Assembly (NCBI GenBank): GCA_022776215.1
Contig: JALFIR010000047.1
Location: 1-37,120 of the forward strand
DNA: 37,120 nucleotides
From: Colivicinus sp022776215
GTDB taxonomy: Bacteria > Bacillota_I > Bacilli_A > Erysipelotrichales > Erysipelotrichaceae
Direction: 5' to 3'
Shown: positions 12,281 to 21,292 of the stretch, one piece after another
Position numbering within the stretch: the stretch's first letter is position 1
Layout of the letters: each line of letters starts with the position of its first letter
The notes under the pieces: model-generated
Database searches by the model: none
What the model saw: only the letters and a program-made list of their open reading frames with translations
What the model was told of the DNA's origin: nothing
Translations under genes and position numbers: made by a program

Positions 12281-13165
12281 ATGTATTTAATTTTATTAGT
12301 ATTACTTGTTATTATCATTATTTGTCTTTTTCTTATTAAAGAAACTTTTGTAAGAAATGATAAATTAGATACAACACCTGCTTGGTATGAATATATCAAC
12401 GCTAATCAAGAAGGTAGAGAATATATCTATTCTTTAAATCCTGAAGACTTATATATTAATTCTTTTGATAATCTAAAACTACATGCCATATTCATCAACA
12501 ACAATATCAACAAGACTATCATTTGTGTTCATGGTTATAAGGCCAAGGATGGTCTTTATGATTTTGGGATGTCTGCAAGATTTCTTAACAGTCTTGGCTA
12601 CAACCTTTTGTTTGTAGATAATAGAGCCCATGGTTTGTCACAAGACAAATACATTGGCTTTGGTGTCTTAGATTCTATTGATGTTAATTCTTGGGTTGAT
12701 TATCTTGTTACCAACATGAATCAAGAAACCATCATCTTGTATGGAATGTCTATGGGTGCTGCTACGGTCATGAACGCGCAAAACAACAAAGCAAAAGCCA
12801 TCATCGCCGACTGTGGTTTTGCCTCAGGTTATGATGAAGTAGCTTATCAAATCAAGAAGATGTATCACCTTCCACCCTTTCCTATCATCCCTATTTCCAA
12901 CGTCTTGTTAAAACTATTAGCTCATTATTCACTAAAAGAAAAAGAAGCTTATAAATCAATCAAAAACTACAAAAATAACCTTTTAATCATCCACGGTGAC
13001 AAAGACCGTTTTGTCCCTACTGGGGATGCTTATAAGATATTTGATAATGCGACTTGTCATAAGAAAATATTAATAGTACCCGGTGCAAGTCATGCCAAGA
13101 GCTATTTAAAAGATACTAAATTATATGAACAAACAATCAAGGAGTTTTTAGATGAAATTGATTAA
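12281..13165 (+). CDS. membrane-anchored alpha/beta hydrolase
   Basis: A 294-residue serine hydrolase. Residues 1-19 form an N-terminal membrane helix, so the catalytic domain probably faces outside or stays anchored. The oxyanion motif is HGYK near 84-87, the nucleophile is S157 in YGMSMGA, the acid is D242 in HGDKDRFVP and the histidine is H271 in GASHAK, so the triad is complete. Similar to Bacillus YqkD-type hydrolases with an N-terminal anchor. It overlaps the NagZ-like gene by 14 bp, indicating an operon. The substrate is unknown. The start chosen at 12281 is the only ATG in frame that keeps the helix; it has no SD. Confidence 0.85.
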   Translation: MYLILLVLLVIIIICLFLIKETFVRNDKLDTTPAWYEYINANQEGREYIYSLNPEDLYINSFDNLKLHAIFINNNINKTIICVHGYKAKDGLYDFGMSARFLNSLGYNLLFVDNRAHGLSQDKYIGFGVLDSIDVNSWVDYLVTNMNQETIILYGMSMGAATVMNAQNNKAKAIIADCGFASGYDEVAYQIKKMYHLPPFPIIPISNVLLKLLAHYSLKEKEAYKSIKNYKNNLLIIHGDKDRFVPTGDAYKIFDNATCHKKILIVPGASHAKSYLKDTKLYEQTIKEFLDEID

Positions 13166-14324
13166 TTCCTTATTAACAATCATGTTTCTAATTCAACCAC
13201 TTTCTATCAAAGATGAATATGATTTAATCATCAATCAAATGTCATTAAGAGAAAAAGTAGGTCAAATGTTTTTTATAAGACTTGAGGCACTAGATCCCGA
13301 TTATATCAGCGATGAATTAAGCGGCAAGTATATCAAACACGACATCTTAAATGATGAAATGATAGACACATATAATGAGTATCCATGTGGTGGTATAGTG
13401 CTTTTTGCGAAAAATTTAAATGATGAAAGACAACTTATCACGCTTACAAACAACATTCATAATCTAAATAATAGACCTTTAATTTGTATCGATGAAGAAG
13501 GTGGTATGGTATCAAGAATTGCCAACTCAAATAAATTTAGAGTTAAGAAAACGCCTAATAGTAATACCCTAACAACATATGATGATGCCTATAAACAAGG
13601 ATATTATATCGGTACTTATTTAAAGAAATATCATATCGATATTGATTTTGCCCCTGTAGCTGATATCAACTCAGATTCTCAAGATAACATCATAGGCGAA
13701 AGATCTTTTGGCAATAATCCAATTCTAGTTTCAACCATGGTCAATGCCTTCATCAGTGGTCTACATGACAACAATATCATCGCCTGTACTAAACATTTTC
13801 CAGGTCATGGTAATAGTAAAGATGATAGTCATTTAAATGAAGTTAATATTGAAGATACTTTACAGATGTTAAAGGAAGAAGAGCTAGTCCCTTTTATCAA
13901 CAACCTTGATATTTCCGATATGGTTATGATTGGTCATATTAAAACACCAAATACCACAAATGATGATTTACCAGCTTCTTTATCAAAAGAAATTATCACC
14001 GATATTTTAAGAGAAAATTATAAATATGATGGCCTAGTGATTACTGATTCATTTGAGATGGCAGCCATCACTAAATACTACACAAACCAAGAAGTTGCCC
14101 TAGGCGCAATTGATGCTGGAGTCGATATTTTGTTGATGCCAGAAAACTATAAAGAAGCTTTTGACACCATAATACAAGCAATTAATACTAATCAAATCAA
14201 AGAAGAAAGAATCAACGAATCAGTTAAAAGAATTTTAAAACTTAAAACTAAATACAAACTTTTAGAACCATATTCAATTATCTTTTCTAATGACTATTAC
14301 TTTAAAAAGGATGATGATAAATAA
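13152..14324 (+). CDS. nagZ: glycoside hydrolase family 3 beta-N-acetylhexosaminidase (NagZ-like)
   Basis: A 390-residue GH3 enzyme that removes N-acetylglucosamine from wall fragments. Visible: IDEEGG at 113-118, KHFPGHG at 214-220 followed by the Asp-x-His dyad D225 and H227, and the nucleophile aspartate D299 in VITDSFEM. This is the NagZ subgroup, without the C-terminal domain of larger GH3 proteins. The first 18 residues are hydrophobic and short, so secretion is possible but not certain. Co-transcribed with the hydrolase upstream (14-bp overlap). The pair may process muropeptides or glycans at the surface. Confidence 0.88.
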   Translation: MKLINSLLTIMFLIQPLSIKDEYDLIINQMSLREKVGQMFFIRLEALDPDYISDELSGKYIKHDILNDEMIDTYNEYPCGGIVLFAKNLNDERQLITLTNNIHNLNNRPLICIDEEGGMVSRIANSNKFRVKKTPNSNTLTTYDDAYKQGYYIGTYLKKYHIDIDFAPVADINSDSQDNIIGERSFGNNPILVSTMVNAFISGLHDNNIIACTKHFPGHGNSKDDSHLNEVNIEDTLQMLKEEELVPFINNLDISDMVMIGHIKTPNTTNDDLPASLSKEIITDILRENYKYDGLVITDSFEMAAITKYYTNQEVALGAIDAGVDILLMPENYKEAFDTIIQAINTNQIKEERINESVKRILKLKTKYKLLEPYSIIFSNDYYFKKDDDK

Positions 14325-14480
14325 AGTAAAGGAGCCCCCGCAGGAACCCCCTTGGTCGCAGGCCTTTTCAGATTTCTGCAACTCGATCACTAGTCACATT
14401 AGACTAAAATATGTAGTCTTTGCCGATTTTTACTGTAGTTATTGCGGCTTCTCTATAAGAGAGTCATATTAAAATCATCA
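14325..14480 (+). other. GC-rich, hairpin-rich patch of unknown nature
   Basis: Between nagZ and the next gene the sequence changes character: 14330-14366 is strongly GC-rich (GGAGCCCCCGCAGGAACCCC) in an AT-rich genome, with a direct repeat of CGCAGG. It is followed by small inverted repeats such as AGACTA...TAGTCT near 14401-14420 and CTCT ATA AGAG near 14451-14461. A 60-codon plus frame (14290-14472) crosses it, but it begins inside nagZ and lacks an SD. I cannot identify it. A mobile-repeat remnant or a structured RNA are both open. Confidence 0.4.
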
Positions 14481-14552
14481 ATTTAGGTGAATGCTTTTAA
14501 ACTGCGCTTTTTTATTATAAAGATGAAAGAACAGTATAGAAAGGAGACGCCT

Positions 14553-16370
14553 ATGAATAAGAAAAGAACTGTCATTTGCTTATTTGTATTAATACTATTA
14601 TCAATCATCTTTACTCCTCTACACATCCACGGCGATACAATAGCCTGTGATCACTGTCAAAACACAATTCACTACAATCCCGATAACATTGTATGTGAAG
14701 GTCAATTTATTACTTGTGATGTATGTCAAAAAAGTACCTATGTTCCTGGTAATAAACATGATTATCATATTCAAAGTGAAACACCTGCAACATGCCAAGA
14801 TGAAGGCACTGTTGTTGAACTATGTCGATATTGTCAGCATCGTAAACAAACAAATACTCCAAAAATAAATCACACTTGGAATGATATTGGTAACACACAA
14901 GCCACATGTACTGCGGCTGGTATCAAACAAGAAGAATGCGCACAGTGTGGCCAAATTCGTAATAGTCCAATACCAGAACTTGGTCATATTTTTAGTGAAA
15001 CAGTAATTAAAAATCCTACATGCACTGAAAATGGTTTAACACAAAAAGCATGTACGAGATGTAATGAATCTAGTAATATCACAACTAATGCTCTAGGACA
15101 TAACTTCACAAACTGGAAAACCATAAAGAAAGTAACATGTACCGATGATGGCAAAGAAATAAGAACATGTTCTCGTTGTAATAAAGAAGAAACTAAAACA
15201 GTCAAAGTTTTAAATCACGACTTCAGCGAATGGAAAATAATAAATGAACCTACATGTATTGATGATGGTAAAGAAATAAGAACATGTTTGCGTTGTAATA
15301 AAGAAGAAAATAATTCCATTAAAGCACTAGGCCATAAAATGACTAATATGGAACTTAAAAAAGAACCTACATGTATTGATAAAGGATATAAACAAGCCCT
15401 ATGTAAAAGATGTAATAAAGAAGTTAGTGAAGATATAAGTCCACTAGGTCATAACTTTTCAGAATTTGTAATCATCAAAGAACCTTCATTAAACCAAAAA
15501 GGTTATAAAGAAAAGAGGTGTACTCGATGCAACAATATCTTAAGAGAAGAAATTCCTGCTTTAACTTTTAAAGAATTCGCTAAAGAACACCCAGCAACAG
15601 TCGCATTAACATCAATTGCCATTATTGGAGTTTCTACAGCTAGCATATATTTCTTTCTAACTAAAAAAGTTGCCAAAGCAGGAGTTAAAGTTGTCGGAAA
15701 ATCATTAGTTGCTAGAACAAGTAGACAATTATTAAAAGAATTAGAAATAAAGACAATTGATCTTATCGCAACTGAAAATGAATATTCAAAAAGTTTAAGT
15801 GAAACTCTTAAGAAAATGCCAATGATTAAGTTCAACTTTGATAGTATCGATAATTATCAAGAATTAATAGAGGAACACGATCATGATTTAATCATTTTTG
15901 AATTATCAAACACAAACATTGTTGTAATTAATGAATTTGAAGATGTTAAAGTGTTAGTTATTGGTTTAAAGGAAATAATTGATAAACACATTGATGAATT
16001 AAATCAATTAAAGAAAGATAAGACAATAGTCAATTACACTACTTATGATAAAAACATGGCAGCCACTATTCTATTGCCATTATATAAACCAGAGCTTGAT
16101 ATCGATAATAGTTTAGAAGGTCTAAGCCTTGTCCTATCAGTCTTCGGTCTAGAATGGGCAGCTAATATCTTAGATTTATTATCATCAGGAAAAGAAATTC
16201 ATGATATTGTCAAAGAAGGAGATCCTGATTCAGTTGATAAATTAACAGTGCTTGCTGATGCATGTGCTATATTTGGAATAGATGGAGAAGTATTTGAAAG
16301 TATTGCCTCATATCTAGAAAAAATTAAACAAGGCAAGAGAAAGTTAGATGAGAATCTAAGTGATGAATGA
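14553..16370 (+). CDS. secreted or surface protein with seven Cys/His repeats, one membrane helix and an unrecognised C-terminal domain
   Basis: Start at 14553 is set by AAAGGAG (14540-14546, about 6 nt upstream) and by a signal-peptide-like N-terminus (residues 9-22); an ATG at 14487 has no SD. The mature protein has about 605 residues. Residues 31-59 hold two CxxC pairs. Residues 81-337 hold seven repeats of 38-39 residues of the form C, about 10 residues, CxxC, about 12 residues, (L)GH; the last lacks the first Cys and the His. Such repeats are common in surface proteins of gut Firmicutes and may bind a metal (inferred). A hydrophobic helix at 349-369 follows, then about 235 residues on the other side, with a stretch (400-475) that resembles an alternating strand/helix fold. 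Function unknown. The repeats are near-identical in DNA at a 117-bp offset near 15138 and 15255. Confidence 0.8.
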   Translation: MNKKRTVICLFVLILLSIIFTPLHIHGDTIACDHCQNTIHYNPDNIVCEGQFITCDVCQKSTYVPGNKHDYHIQSETPATCQDEGTVVELCRYCQHRKQTNTPKINHTWNDIGNTQATCTAAGIKQEECAQCGQIRNSPIPELGHIFSETVIKNPTCTENGLTQKACTRCNESSNITTNALGHNFTNWKTIKKVTCTDDGKEIRTCSRCNKEETKTVKVLNHDFSEWKIINEPTCIDDGKEIRTCLRCNKEENNSIKALGHKMTNMELKKEPTCIDKGYKQALCKRCNKEVSEDISPLGHNFSEFVIIKEPSLNQKGYKEKRCTRCNNILREEIPALTFKEFAKEHPATVALTSIAIIGVSTASIYFFLTKKVAKAGVKVVGKSLVARTSRQLLKELEIKTIDLIATENEYSKSLSETLKKMPMIKFNFDSIDNYQELIEEHDHDLIIFELSNTNIVVINEFEDVKVLVIGLKEIIDKHIDELNQLKKDKTIVNYTTYDKNMAATILLPLYKPELDIDNSLEGLSLVLSVFGLEWAANILDLLSSGKEIHDIVKEGDPDSVDKLTVLADACAIFGIDGEVFESIASYLEKIKQGKRKLDENLSDE

Positions 16371-16380
16371 TACTTTTAAA

Positions 16381-16415
16381 AAGGCAAGAACCTAGAGGTA
16401 CTTGCCTTAGTTTTA
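16381..16415. terminator. bidirectional terminator
   Basis: AAGGCAAG (16381-16388) pairs with CTTGCCTT (16401-16408), with an extra inner ACC/GGT. T-rich tails occur on both strands, so it ends both the Cys/His-repeat gene and prs. Confidence 0.85.
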
Positions 16416-17384
16416 TTATTCGTGATCTTCAAATAATCTATAGATTTCAGATACTGGCTTATGACTAGAGATAGCTAAAATTAACTTAGATAACATCAAA
16501 CCAATACTTAATTGCTTAATCTTAGTAGTTTGAGCCTTCTTTTCTTCATCAAGAGGAATAGAATTTGTACAAACAACTTCCTTGATACAAGAATTTTCAA
16601 GTCTTTCAATAGCTGGACCTGAGAAAACACCATGTGCTAGACAAACATAAATATCCTTAGCACCAAATCTCTTTAAGATATCACAAGCAGCAACTAAAGA
16701 ACCTGCAGTATCACAGATATCATCTACAACGATACAGTCCTTACCATCAACATCACCGATAACGCTTTGCGCTTCACAAACGTTAGGTCTTGGACGTCTT
16801 TTATCAACAATCGCAATACTAGTATCTAAGATATTTGCTAAGTTTCTAGCTCTTGTTGCACCACCATGGTCAGGAGAAACAACAACAACATTTTCCATAT
16901 CTAAACCCTTATTTAAGAAATAACGACCCATCATAGGAATACTTGTTAAATCATCTGCTGGGAATGAGAAGAAACCTTGAATTTGAGATGCGTGTAAATC
17001 AATTGTAATAACTCTATTAGCACCAGCTGCTTCTAATAAATCAGCTACAAGTCTTGCTGTAATAGGTTGTCTTGGTTTTGCCTTACGATCTTGTCTTGCA
17101 TATCCATAATAAGGAATAATACATTGAATCTCACTAGCACTTGCACGCTTAGCTGCATCAATTGCCACAAGAAGTTCCATAATACGTTCGTTAACTGGCT
17201 TATATGTACTTTGTACAAAATAAACTTGCTTACCACGAACGCTCTCACCGAATTCAACTAATGTTTCACCATCTGCGAAATGATTAACTGAAATCTTACC
17301 AGGTTCAATACCTAAATGAGAACAAATCTCATTTGCTAGATCTTGGTTACCAGATAAAGAAAAAACTTTGATATCTTCGTTCAT
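16416..17384 (-). CDS. prs: ribose-phosphate pyrophosphokinase
   Basis: Makes PRPP from ribose 5-phosphate and ATP, the precursor of purines, pyrimidines, NAD, histidine and tryptophan. 322 residues, normal for class I. The flexible loop YGYARQDRKAKPR is at about 92-105, the HGG motif SPDHGGATRAR near 169-179, and the PRPP signature IVVDDICDTAGSL near 219-231. It follows glmU by 6 bp, as in Bacillus (gcaD-prs), with an SD GGAGGGG inside the end of glmU. Last gene of the long minus-strand run, ending at the bidirectional terminator. Confidence 0.97.
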   Translation of the reverse strand: MNEDIKVFSLSGNQDLANEICSHLGIEPGKISVNHFADGETLVEFGESVRGKQVYFVQSTYKPVNERIMELLVAIDAAKRASASEIQCIIPYYGYARQDRKAKPRQPITARLVADLLEAAGANRVITIDLHASQIQGFFSFPADDLTSIPMMGRYFLNKGLDMENVVVVSPDHGGATRARNLANILDTSIAIVDKRRPRPNVCEAQSVIGDVDGKDCIVVDDICDTAGSLVAACDILKRFGAKDIYVCLAHGVFSGPAIERLENSCIKEVVCTNSIPLDEEKKAQTTKIKQLSIGLMLSKLILAISSHKPVSEIYRLFEDHE

Positions 17385-17390
17385 ACTAAA

Positions 17391-18488
17391 TTAACACTGC
17401 CCCTCCTTAGTATACTTATATCCATATCCTTTTTTGTTTTGTTGATAAAGACGCGCTATTGCCAAGTCTCCATTCTCAACATTCTTATCTATAGTAGATC
17501 CAGCCGCAACAAAGGCATAAGAACCTACATATAAAGGTGAAATCAAGTTAACATTGTTACCGATCTCACTATAAGAACCAACCATAGTCAGCTTATTATT
17601 AGCGGTAGTGACACTAGCACCAACCCTAACATTATTCCTCAAAGTTGTATTCGACAAACAAGACAAATGATCAACAACACAATCATTCGCAAGTCTACAA
17701 TTTGAAAGCTTCACAAAACTTGCAACCCTAGTATTATCCCCAATAAAACACTTAGAGTCAACCAAACTATTAGGACCAATAATACAATTATTACCTATTG
17801 CACTATCATAAAGCTTAGAATCATCAATCTCATTATTATCGCCAAGCTTAGAATCCTTAATAGTACTACCCTTACTTATTCTATTATTCTTACCAATACT
17901 AGACTTACCACTTATACTTACATAAGGACCAATAATTGTACCCTTATCAATCTTTACATCAATCCCAATAGAAACATTATCTATATCTTCAATAATGACA
18001 CCATTATCTAAAAACTTATCAATAATTCTATTTTTAATAGTCTTCCAAACAGACGGAATATCCTTAATACTTTCAAAACGTTTACTATTCTCACTTGTTA
18101 TAGTAACCGCCTTATATTGTAAAGTTTCAAAAGCTTCAATATCCTTATTATTTAAACAAAAAACAGGAACTAGCTCCTCATTATAAAAAACGCTATTTTC
18201 CTGTTCCATCAAACTTAAGAAATCTTCCTTCTCAATCAAAGGATAAAAAGGTGACAATAGTAAACACTTACCATCCTTATCACTTAAATCGCCAACAATT
18301 TCTTCAACTGAACTTCTATTAACTACACCATCAATATGTACATTTTCGCCACCAATCAAAAAGATTGAATCCAAATCAAGACGCCTTAAAACATCGATTG
18401 TATAATCGATTAACATCTTATCATTAACCATTAGAGTCGCTAACTCTAATTCTTTTTGACCATCTAAAAATAAAACAGCACTATTCAT
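17391..18488 (-). CDS. glmU: GlmU-like protein with degenerate uridylyltransferase domain
   Basis: 365 residues against about 455 for normal GlmU. The N-terminal part (1-155) is shorter than a GT-A domain and lacks the LAAGxGTRM nucleotide-binding signature, so UDP-GlcNAc formation is unlikely. The C-terminal part (160-345) is a left-handed parallel beta-helix of hexapeptide repeats. H274 in VDHLS matches the catalytic His of the GlmU acetyltransferase (NHLS in E. coli), and VAAGSTI and LAIAR are kept. The next signature GAGTITCNYDG reads GASVTTANN here, so substrate binding may also differ. The place directly before prs is that of glmU in Bacillus. The role is uncertain: acetyltransferase only, or a structural relative. 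The start has a weak AGGTG SD. Confidence 0.7.
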   Translation of the reverse strand: MNSAVLFLDGQKELELATLMVNDKMLIDYTIDVLRRLDLDSIFLIGGENVHIDGVVNRSSVEEIVGDLSDKDGKCLLLSPFYPLIEKEDFLSLMEQENSVFYNEELVPVFCLNNKDIEAFETLQYKAVTITSENSKRFESIKDIPSVWKTIKNRIIDKFLDNGVIIEDIDNVSIGIDVKIDKGTIIGPYVSISGKSSIGKNNRISKGSTIKDSKLGDNNEIDDSKLYDSAIGNNCIIGPNSLVDSKCFIGDNTRVASFVKLSNCRLANDCVVDHLSCLSNTTLRNNVRVGASVTTANNKLTMVGSYSEIGNNVNLISPLYVGSYAFVAAGSTIDKNVENGDLAIARLYQQNKKGYGYKYTKEGQC

Positions 18489-18522
18489 GGGTACACCTAG
18501 TTCTATTCTAGCATTTAATTGC

Positions 18523-19362
18523 CTATTTAGACTTTAATATTTGACAAGTTCTGACAAAATATCCTCTATTCATCATCTTTTTTCTAAGCTGATTAATCTT
18601 AAACAAATCTCTATCAATTGTATAAACGGTAGAACCACTACCTGTAACCATTGTAAAATCAGCACCAGCATACTCTAAATCGCGCTTTGCCTTGGCAATA
18701 CCCTTACAAAGCTCAATCGCAGGAGCCTCCAAACTATTCTTAAGAAAAGGCTTAATATTCTCACCATTTTTTAACTTATCCAAAATCAAATCAACATCAG
18801 GATGCACACAAGTATCCATATCAAGCTTCTTATAACACTCCTTAGTAGAAACACCACGCTTTGGCTTAACCAACAAAACATGATAATCATCCTTAATATC
18901 AATAAAAGTTAGCTTATCACCTAGTCCTTCTACTAAAGCAGGCTTACTATAATAGTTGAAATAAACATCAGCGCCAATCTTAAGACACAATTCCTTAATC
19001 TTCTCATCAGACAATTGAAGATTATACTTAACATTTAAAAACTTAATAATCGCAGCACCATCAGTACTACCACCAGCCAAACCAGCCTGAGTTGGAATCA
19101 TCTTATTTAAGACAACCTTAAAATTCTCCTTAATCCCAAATTCCTCTTTCATAGTATTAAAAGCCTTAACAATCGTATTATTCTCATCAAAAAAAATATA
19201 AGGACGATTAGAAGAATACTCCATCTCTTCACTATAACTGATATCCATATCATCAAAGAAATCAAGTGGTACCATAATCATTCTTAACTCATGATAACCA
19301 TCATCCCTAACACCCAAGACATCCAAAGACAAATTAATCTTCGCATAAGCCTTAATCTTCAT
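18523..19362 (-). CDS. ispE: 4-(cytidine 5'-diphospho)-2-C-methyl-D-erythritol kinase
   Basis: GHMP kinase of the MEP pathway, phosphorylating CDP-ME for isoprenoid synthesis. About 279 residues. N-terminus MKIKAYAKINLSLDVLG is typical; the ATP loop is PTQAGLAGGSTDGAA near 88-102; a C-terminal TGSGST motif is present. A GTG at 19366-19368 gives 281 residues, but the ATG at 19362 fits the family and has GAGGTG 7 nt upstream. Overlaps rsmA by 11 bp. ispD is two genes upstream in the same run, so two consecutive-pathway enzymes (IspD, IspE) are co-expressed. Confidence 0.93.
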   Translation of the reverse strand: MKIKAYAKINLSLDVLGVRDDGYHELRMIMVPLDFFDDMDISYSEEMEYSSNRPYIFFDENNTIVKAFNTMKEEFGIKENFKVVLNKMIPTQAGLAGGSTDGAAIIKFLNVKYNLQLSDEKIKELCLKIGADVYFNYYSKPALVEGLGDKLTFIDIKDDYHVLLVKPKRGVSTKECYKKLDMDTCVHPDVDLILDKLKNGENIKPFLKNSLEAPAIELCKGIAKAKRDLEYAGADFTMVTGSGSTVYTIDRDLFKINQLRKKMMNRGYFVRTCQILKSK

Positions 19363-20167
19363 TAACACTCACCTCATACATTCTAATAAAAGTATCCAAA
19401 TCTAATTCTTGTGCCCTTACACTCTCTTTTAAATTCAAAGTTGAATAAATTCTACCAATAGTATCAACGTCAAGAAATTGCTTAAGATTATTATTCAAAG
19501 TCTTTCTTCTATTCTTGAAACAATTCTCTATAAACTCAAACAAACCCTTTTCATATTCAAAATTACGCTTAAACTTAGGTGTAAAAGAAATAACCACACT
19601 ATCAACCTTAGGACTTGGATAAAAGACAGCCTTAGAAACATTCATCTCCTGTTTCACATCATAAAGATACTGAACAATAATACTTAACGCATTATAGTCT
19701 TCGCTACCAACTCTAGCCTTAAAACGATCCCCCACTTCCTTTTGAACCATTACCGTAATCTTAGAAATATCCAAATTACTATTGAACAACTTAAAAAGAA
19801 TCGGTGTTGTCACATAATAAGGTAAGTTTGAACAAACCCTAATAGTCTCACCCTCGTACTTAGTCAAATCAGTATCCAAGAAATCTTCTAGATAAACATT
19901 AAATTTTGAATCATCAATTGACTGCTTCAAGATAGCATACATATCCTTATCAATCTCATAAGCATCCACACACTTTGAATACTTAAGTAACATCTCACTT
20001 AGTGCACCAAGACCTGGACCAATCTCAATCGTCTTACAATTAATATCACAGGCATTCTTGGCAATATTGTCGACAATATTAGAATCAATCAAAAAATTCT
20101 GGCCAAACTTCTTCTTAGCTTTCAAATCACCTAATGTCTTCTTTACATAATTAATATTCGATATCAT
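19352..20167 (-). CDS. rsmA: 16S rRNA (adenine1518-N6/adenine1519-N6)-dimethyltransferase
   Basis: Dimethylates the two adjacent adenines near the 3' end of 16S rRNA using SAM; a late step of small-subunit assembly, also called KsgA. 271 residues. N-terminal KKFGQNFLID near 18-27, SAM motif EIGPGLGALSEML near 47-59, catalytic motif SNLPYYVTTPILF near 113-125. Overlaps rnmV by 17 bp and ispE by 11 bp. In B. subtilis rnmV and ksgA are also adjacent. Confidence 0.95.
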   Translation of the reverse strand: MISNINYVKKTLGDLKAKKKFGQNFLIDSNIVDNIAKNACDINCKTIEIGPGLGALSEMLLKYSKCVDAYEIDKDMYAILKQSIDDSKFNVYLEDFLDTDLTKYEGETIRVCSNLPYYVTTPILFKLFNSNLDISKITVMVQKEVGDRFKARVGSEDYNALSIIVQYLYDVKQEMNVSKAVFYPSPKVDSVVISFTPKFKRNFEYEKGLFEFIENCFKNRRKTLNNNLKQFLDVDTIGRIYSTLNLKESVRAQELDLDTFIRMYEVSVNED

Positions 20168-20672
20168 CTAACTCTTCCCTACTTATGCCCAACATATTAA
20201 GCCTCTTCAACATCGTCTTACCATTGCAAGTACCGATATGAAAAGCCTTAGAAACTACCTCGCGCTTATATGAACTATCCTCACTTCCCATAAGACCTAG
20301 TTCATACATATCTTCTACACTAATTGTATGATGAAATTCATCATAACTAACCACATTATCAAGAGCCTCTTTTAAAACCTTAAAAGAAGCATGCTCAACA
20401 CCAACCTTCTTCTTAGTACGTGCGTCTTCCTTCAACACAAAAGCATTCTTAAGACCAGGTATATAATCATTAATTCTCTTTCTAATCTTCTCACCAGCTG
20501 AATCAGGATCCAAGAAAAGAATCACACCTCTTCTTTGATTAACCTCATCAATATATTCTAAAGTTTCTCTACTTAAACCCAAACCATGAGTCTCAATAGT
20601 ATCTACCTCAAAATACCTTTGAAGATTCTTGGTATCATTTTTACCCTCAACTACAATTACTTCTCTAATCAT
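20151..20672 (-). CDS. rnmV: ribonuclease M5
   Basis: TOPRIM-domain nuclease that matures the 5S rRNA ends in low-GC Gram-positives. 173 residues. VVEGKNDTKN near 7-16 carries the TOPRIM glutamate, and DPDSAGEKIRKRI near 55-67 the DxD; GVEHAS follows. A 5S gene is present in this window as its known type of substrate. Overlaps ispD by 4 bp (ATGA) and rsmA by 17 bp. Confidence 0.93.
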   Translation of the reverse strand: MIREVIVVEGKNDTKNLQRYFEVDTIETHGLGLSRETLEYIDEVNQRRGVILFLDPDSAGEKIRKRINDYIPGLKNAFVLKEDARTKKKVGVEHASFKVLKEALDNVVSYDEFHHTISVEDMYELGLMGSEDSSYKREVVSKAFHIGTCNGKTMLKRLNMLGISREELDDIEY

Positions 20673-21292
20673 AAATTATTAAAATCTTCTTTTAAAGTTA
20701 ACTTCCTATTGTCACTTAAACACTCAACAACCTTAACCTTATAGCCACACTTCTCTACAATAGATGCATCATCAGTAATACCACCAATTAAATCAACACT
20801 CTTATAAGCATCCTTAATCAATTCTGATTTAAAGCCTTGAGGTGTCAAAGCATAATATATATGTTCACGATCAATAGTCTTATCAATAAAACCATCACTT
20901 ACATACTTGATAGTATCTACAGCCTTCTTAGCCAACAAGGCACAAGAATATTCCTCTACATTAGATTTAAGTCTTTCTAAATCATCAACATCAAGAAAAG
21001 GTCTAGCCCCATCATGAATCAACACATAGTCACTTGTAACCTCATTTAAACCATTAAGAACCGACTCATATCTTTCCTTGCCACCAGGAACTGTAACCAA
21101 CTTATCACACTTGAAATCAAGTTCAAAGTTACAAACCACAATTAGTTTTTGACAATCATCATCATTGATGAAATTTAAACAAGAATGATTTAAAACAGTC
21201 TTACCATCTCTCATTCGATATAAGACCTTATTAAAACCTAAATCAGCTCTTTTGCCAACACCACCGGCCACAACTATCGCATCATATTTCAT
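20669..21292 (-). CDS. ispD: 2-C-methyl-D-erythritol 4-phosphate cytidylyltransferase
   Basis: Joins CTP and MEP in the non-mevalonate isoprenoid pathway. 207 residues, a bit shorter than the usual 225-235. N-terminal nucleotide loop AGGVGKRADLGFNK near 8-21, the IHDGARPF segment near 91-98, and TPQGFK near 149-154. Overlaps ybaK by 11 bp and rnmV by 4 bp. Could be confused with a ribitol-phosphate cytidylyltransferase, but the IHDGARPF and TPQ context and the ispE neighbour favour IspD. Confidence 0.9.
   Translation of the reverse strand: MKYDAIVVAGGVGKRADLGFNKVLYRMRDGKTVLNHSCLNFINDDDCQKLIVVCNFELDFKCDKLVTVPGGKERYESVLNGLNEVTSDYVLIHDGARPFLDVDDLERLKSNVEEYSCALLAKKAVDTIKYVSDGFIDKTIDREHIYYALTPQGFKSELIKDAYKSVDLIGGITDDASIVEKCGYKVKVVECLSDNRKLTLKEDFNNL

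Noticed and set aside
14290..14472. A 60-residue plus-strand gene overlapping the end of nagZ
   Set aside because: It starts inside nagZ without an SD and its codon use follows the GC-rich patch; kept only as an odd region.
14487..14552. Upstream start of the Cys/His-repeat protein
   Set aside because: No SD; AAAGGAG precedes the ATG at 14553 and that start gives a clean signal peptide.
15100..15350. Tandem DNA repeats as CRISPR or satellite
   Set aside because: They are in frame, coding, contiguous, with a 117-bp period; no spacers.
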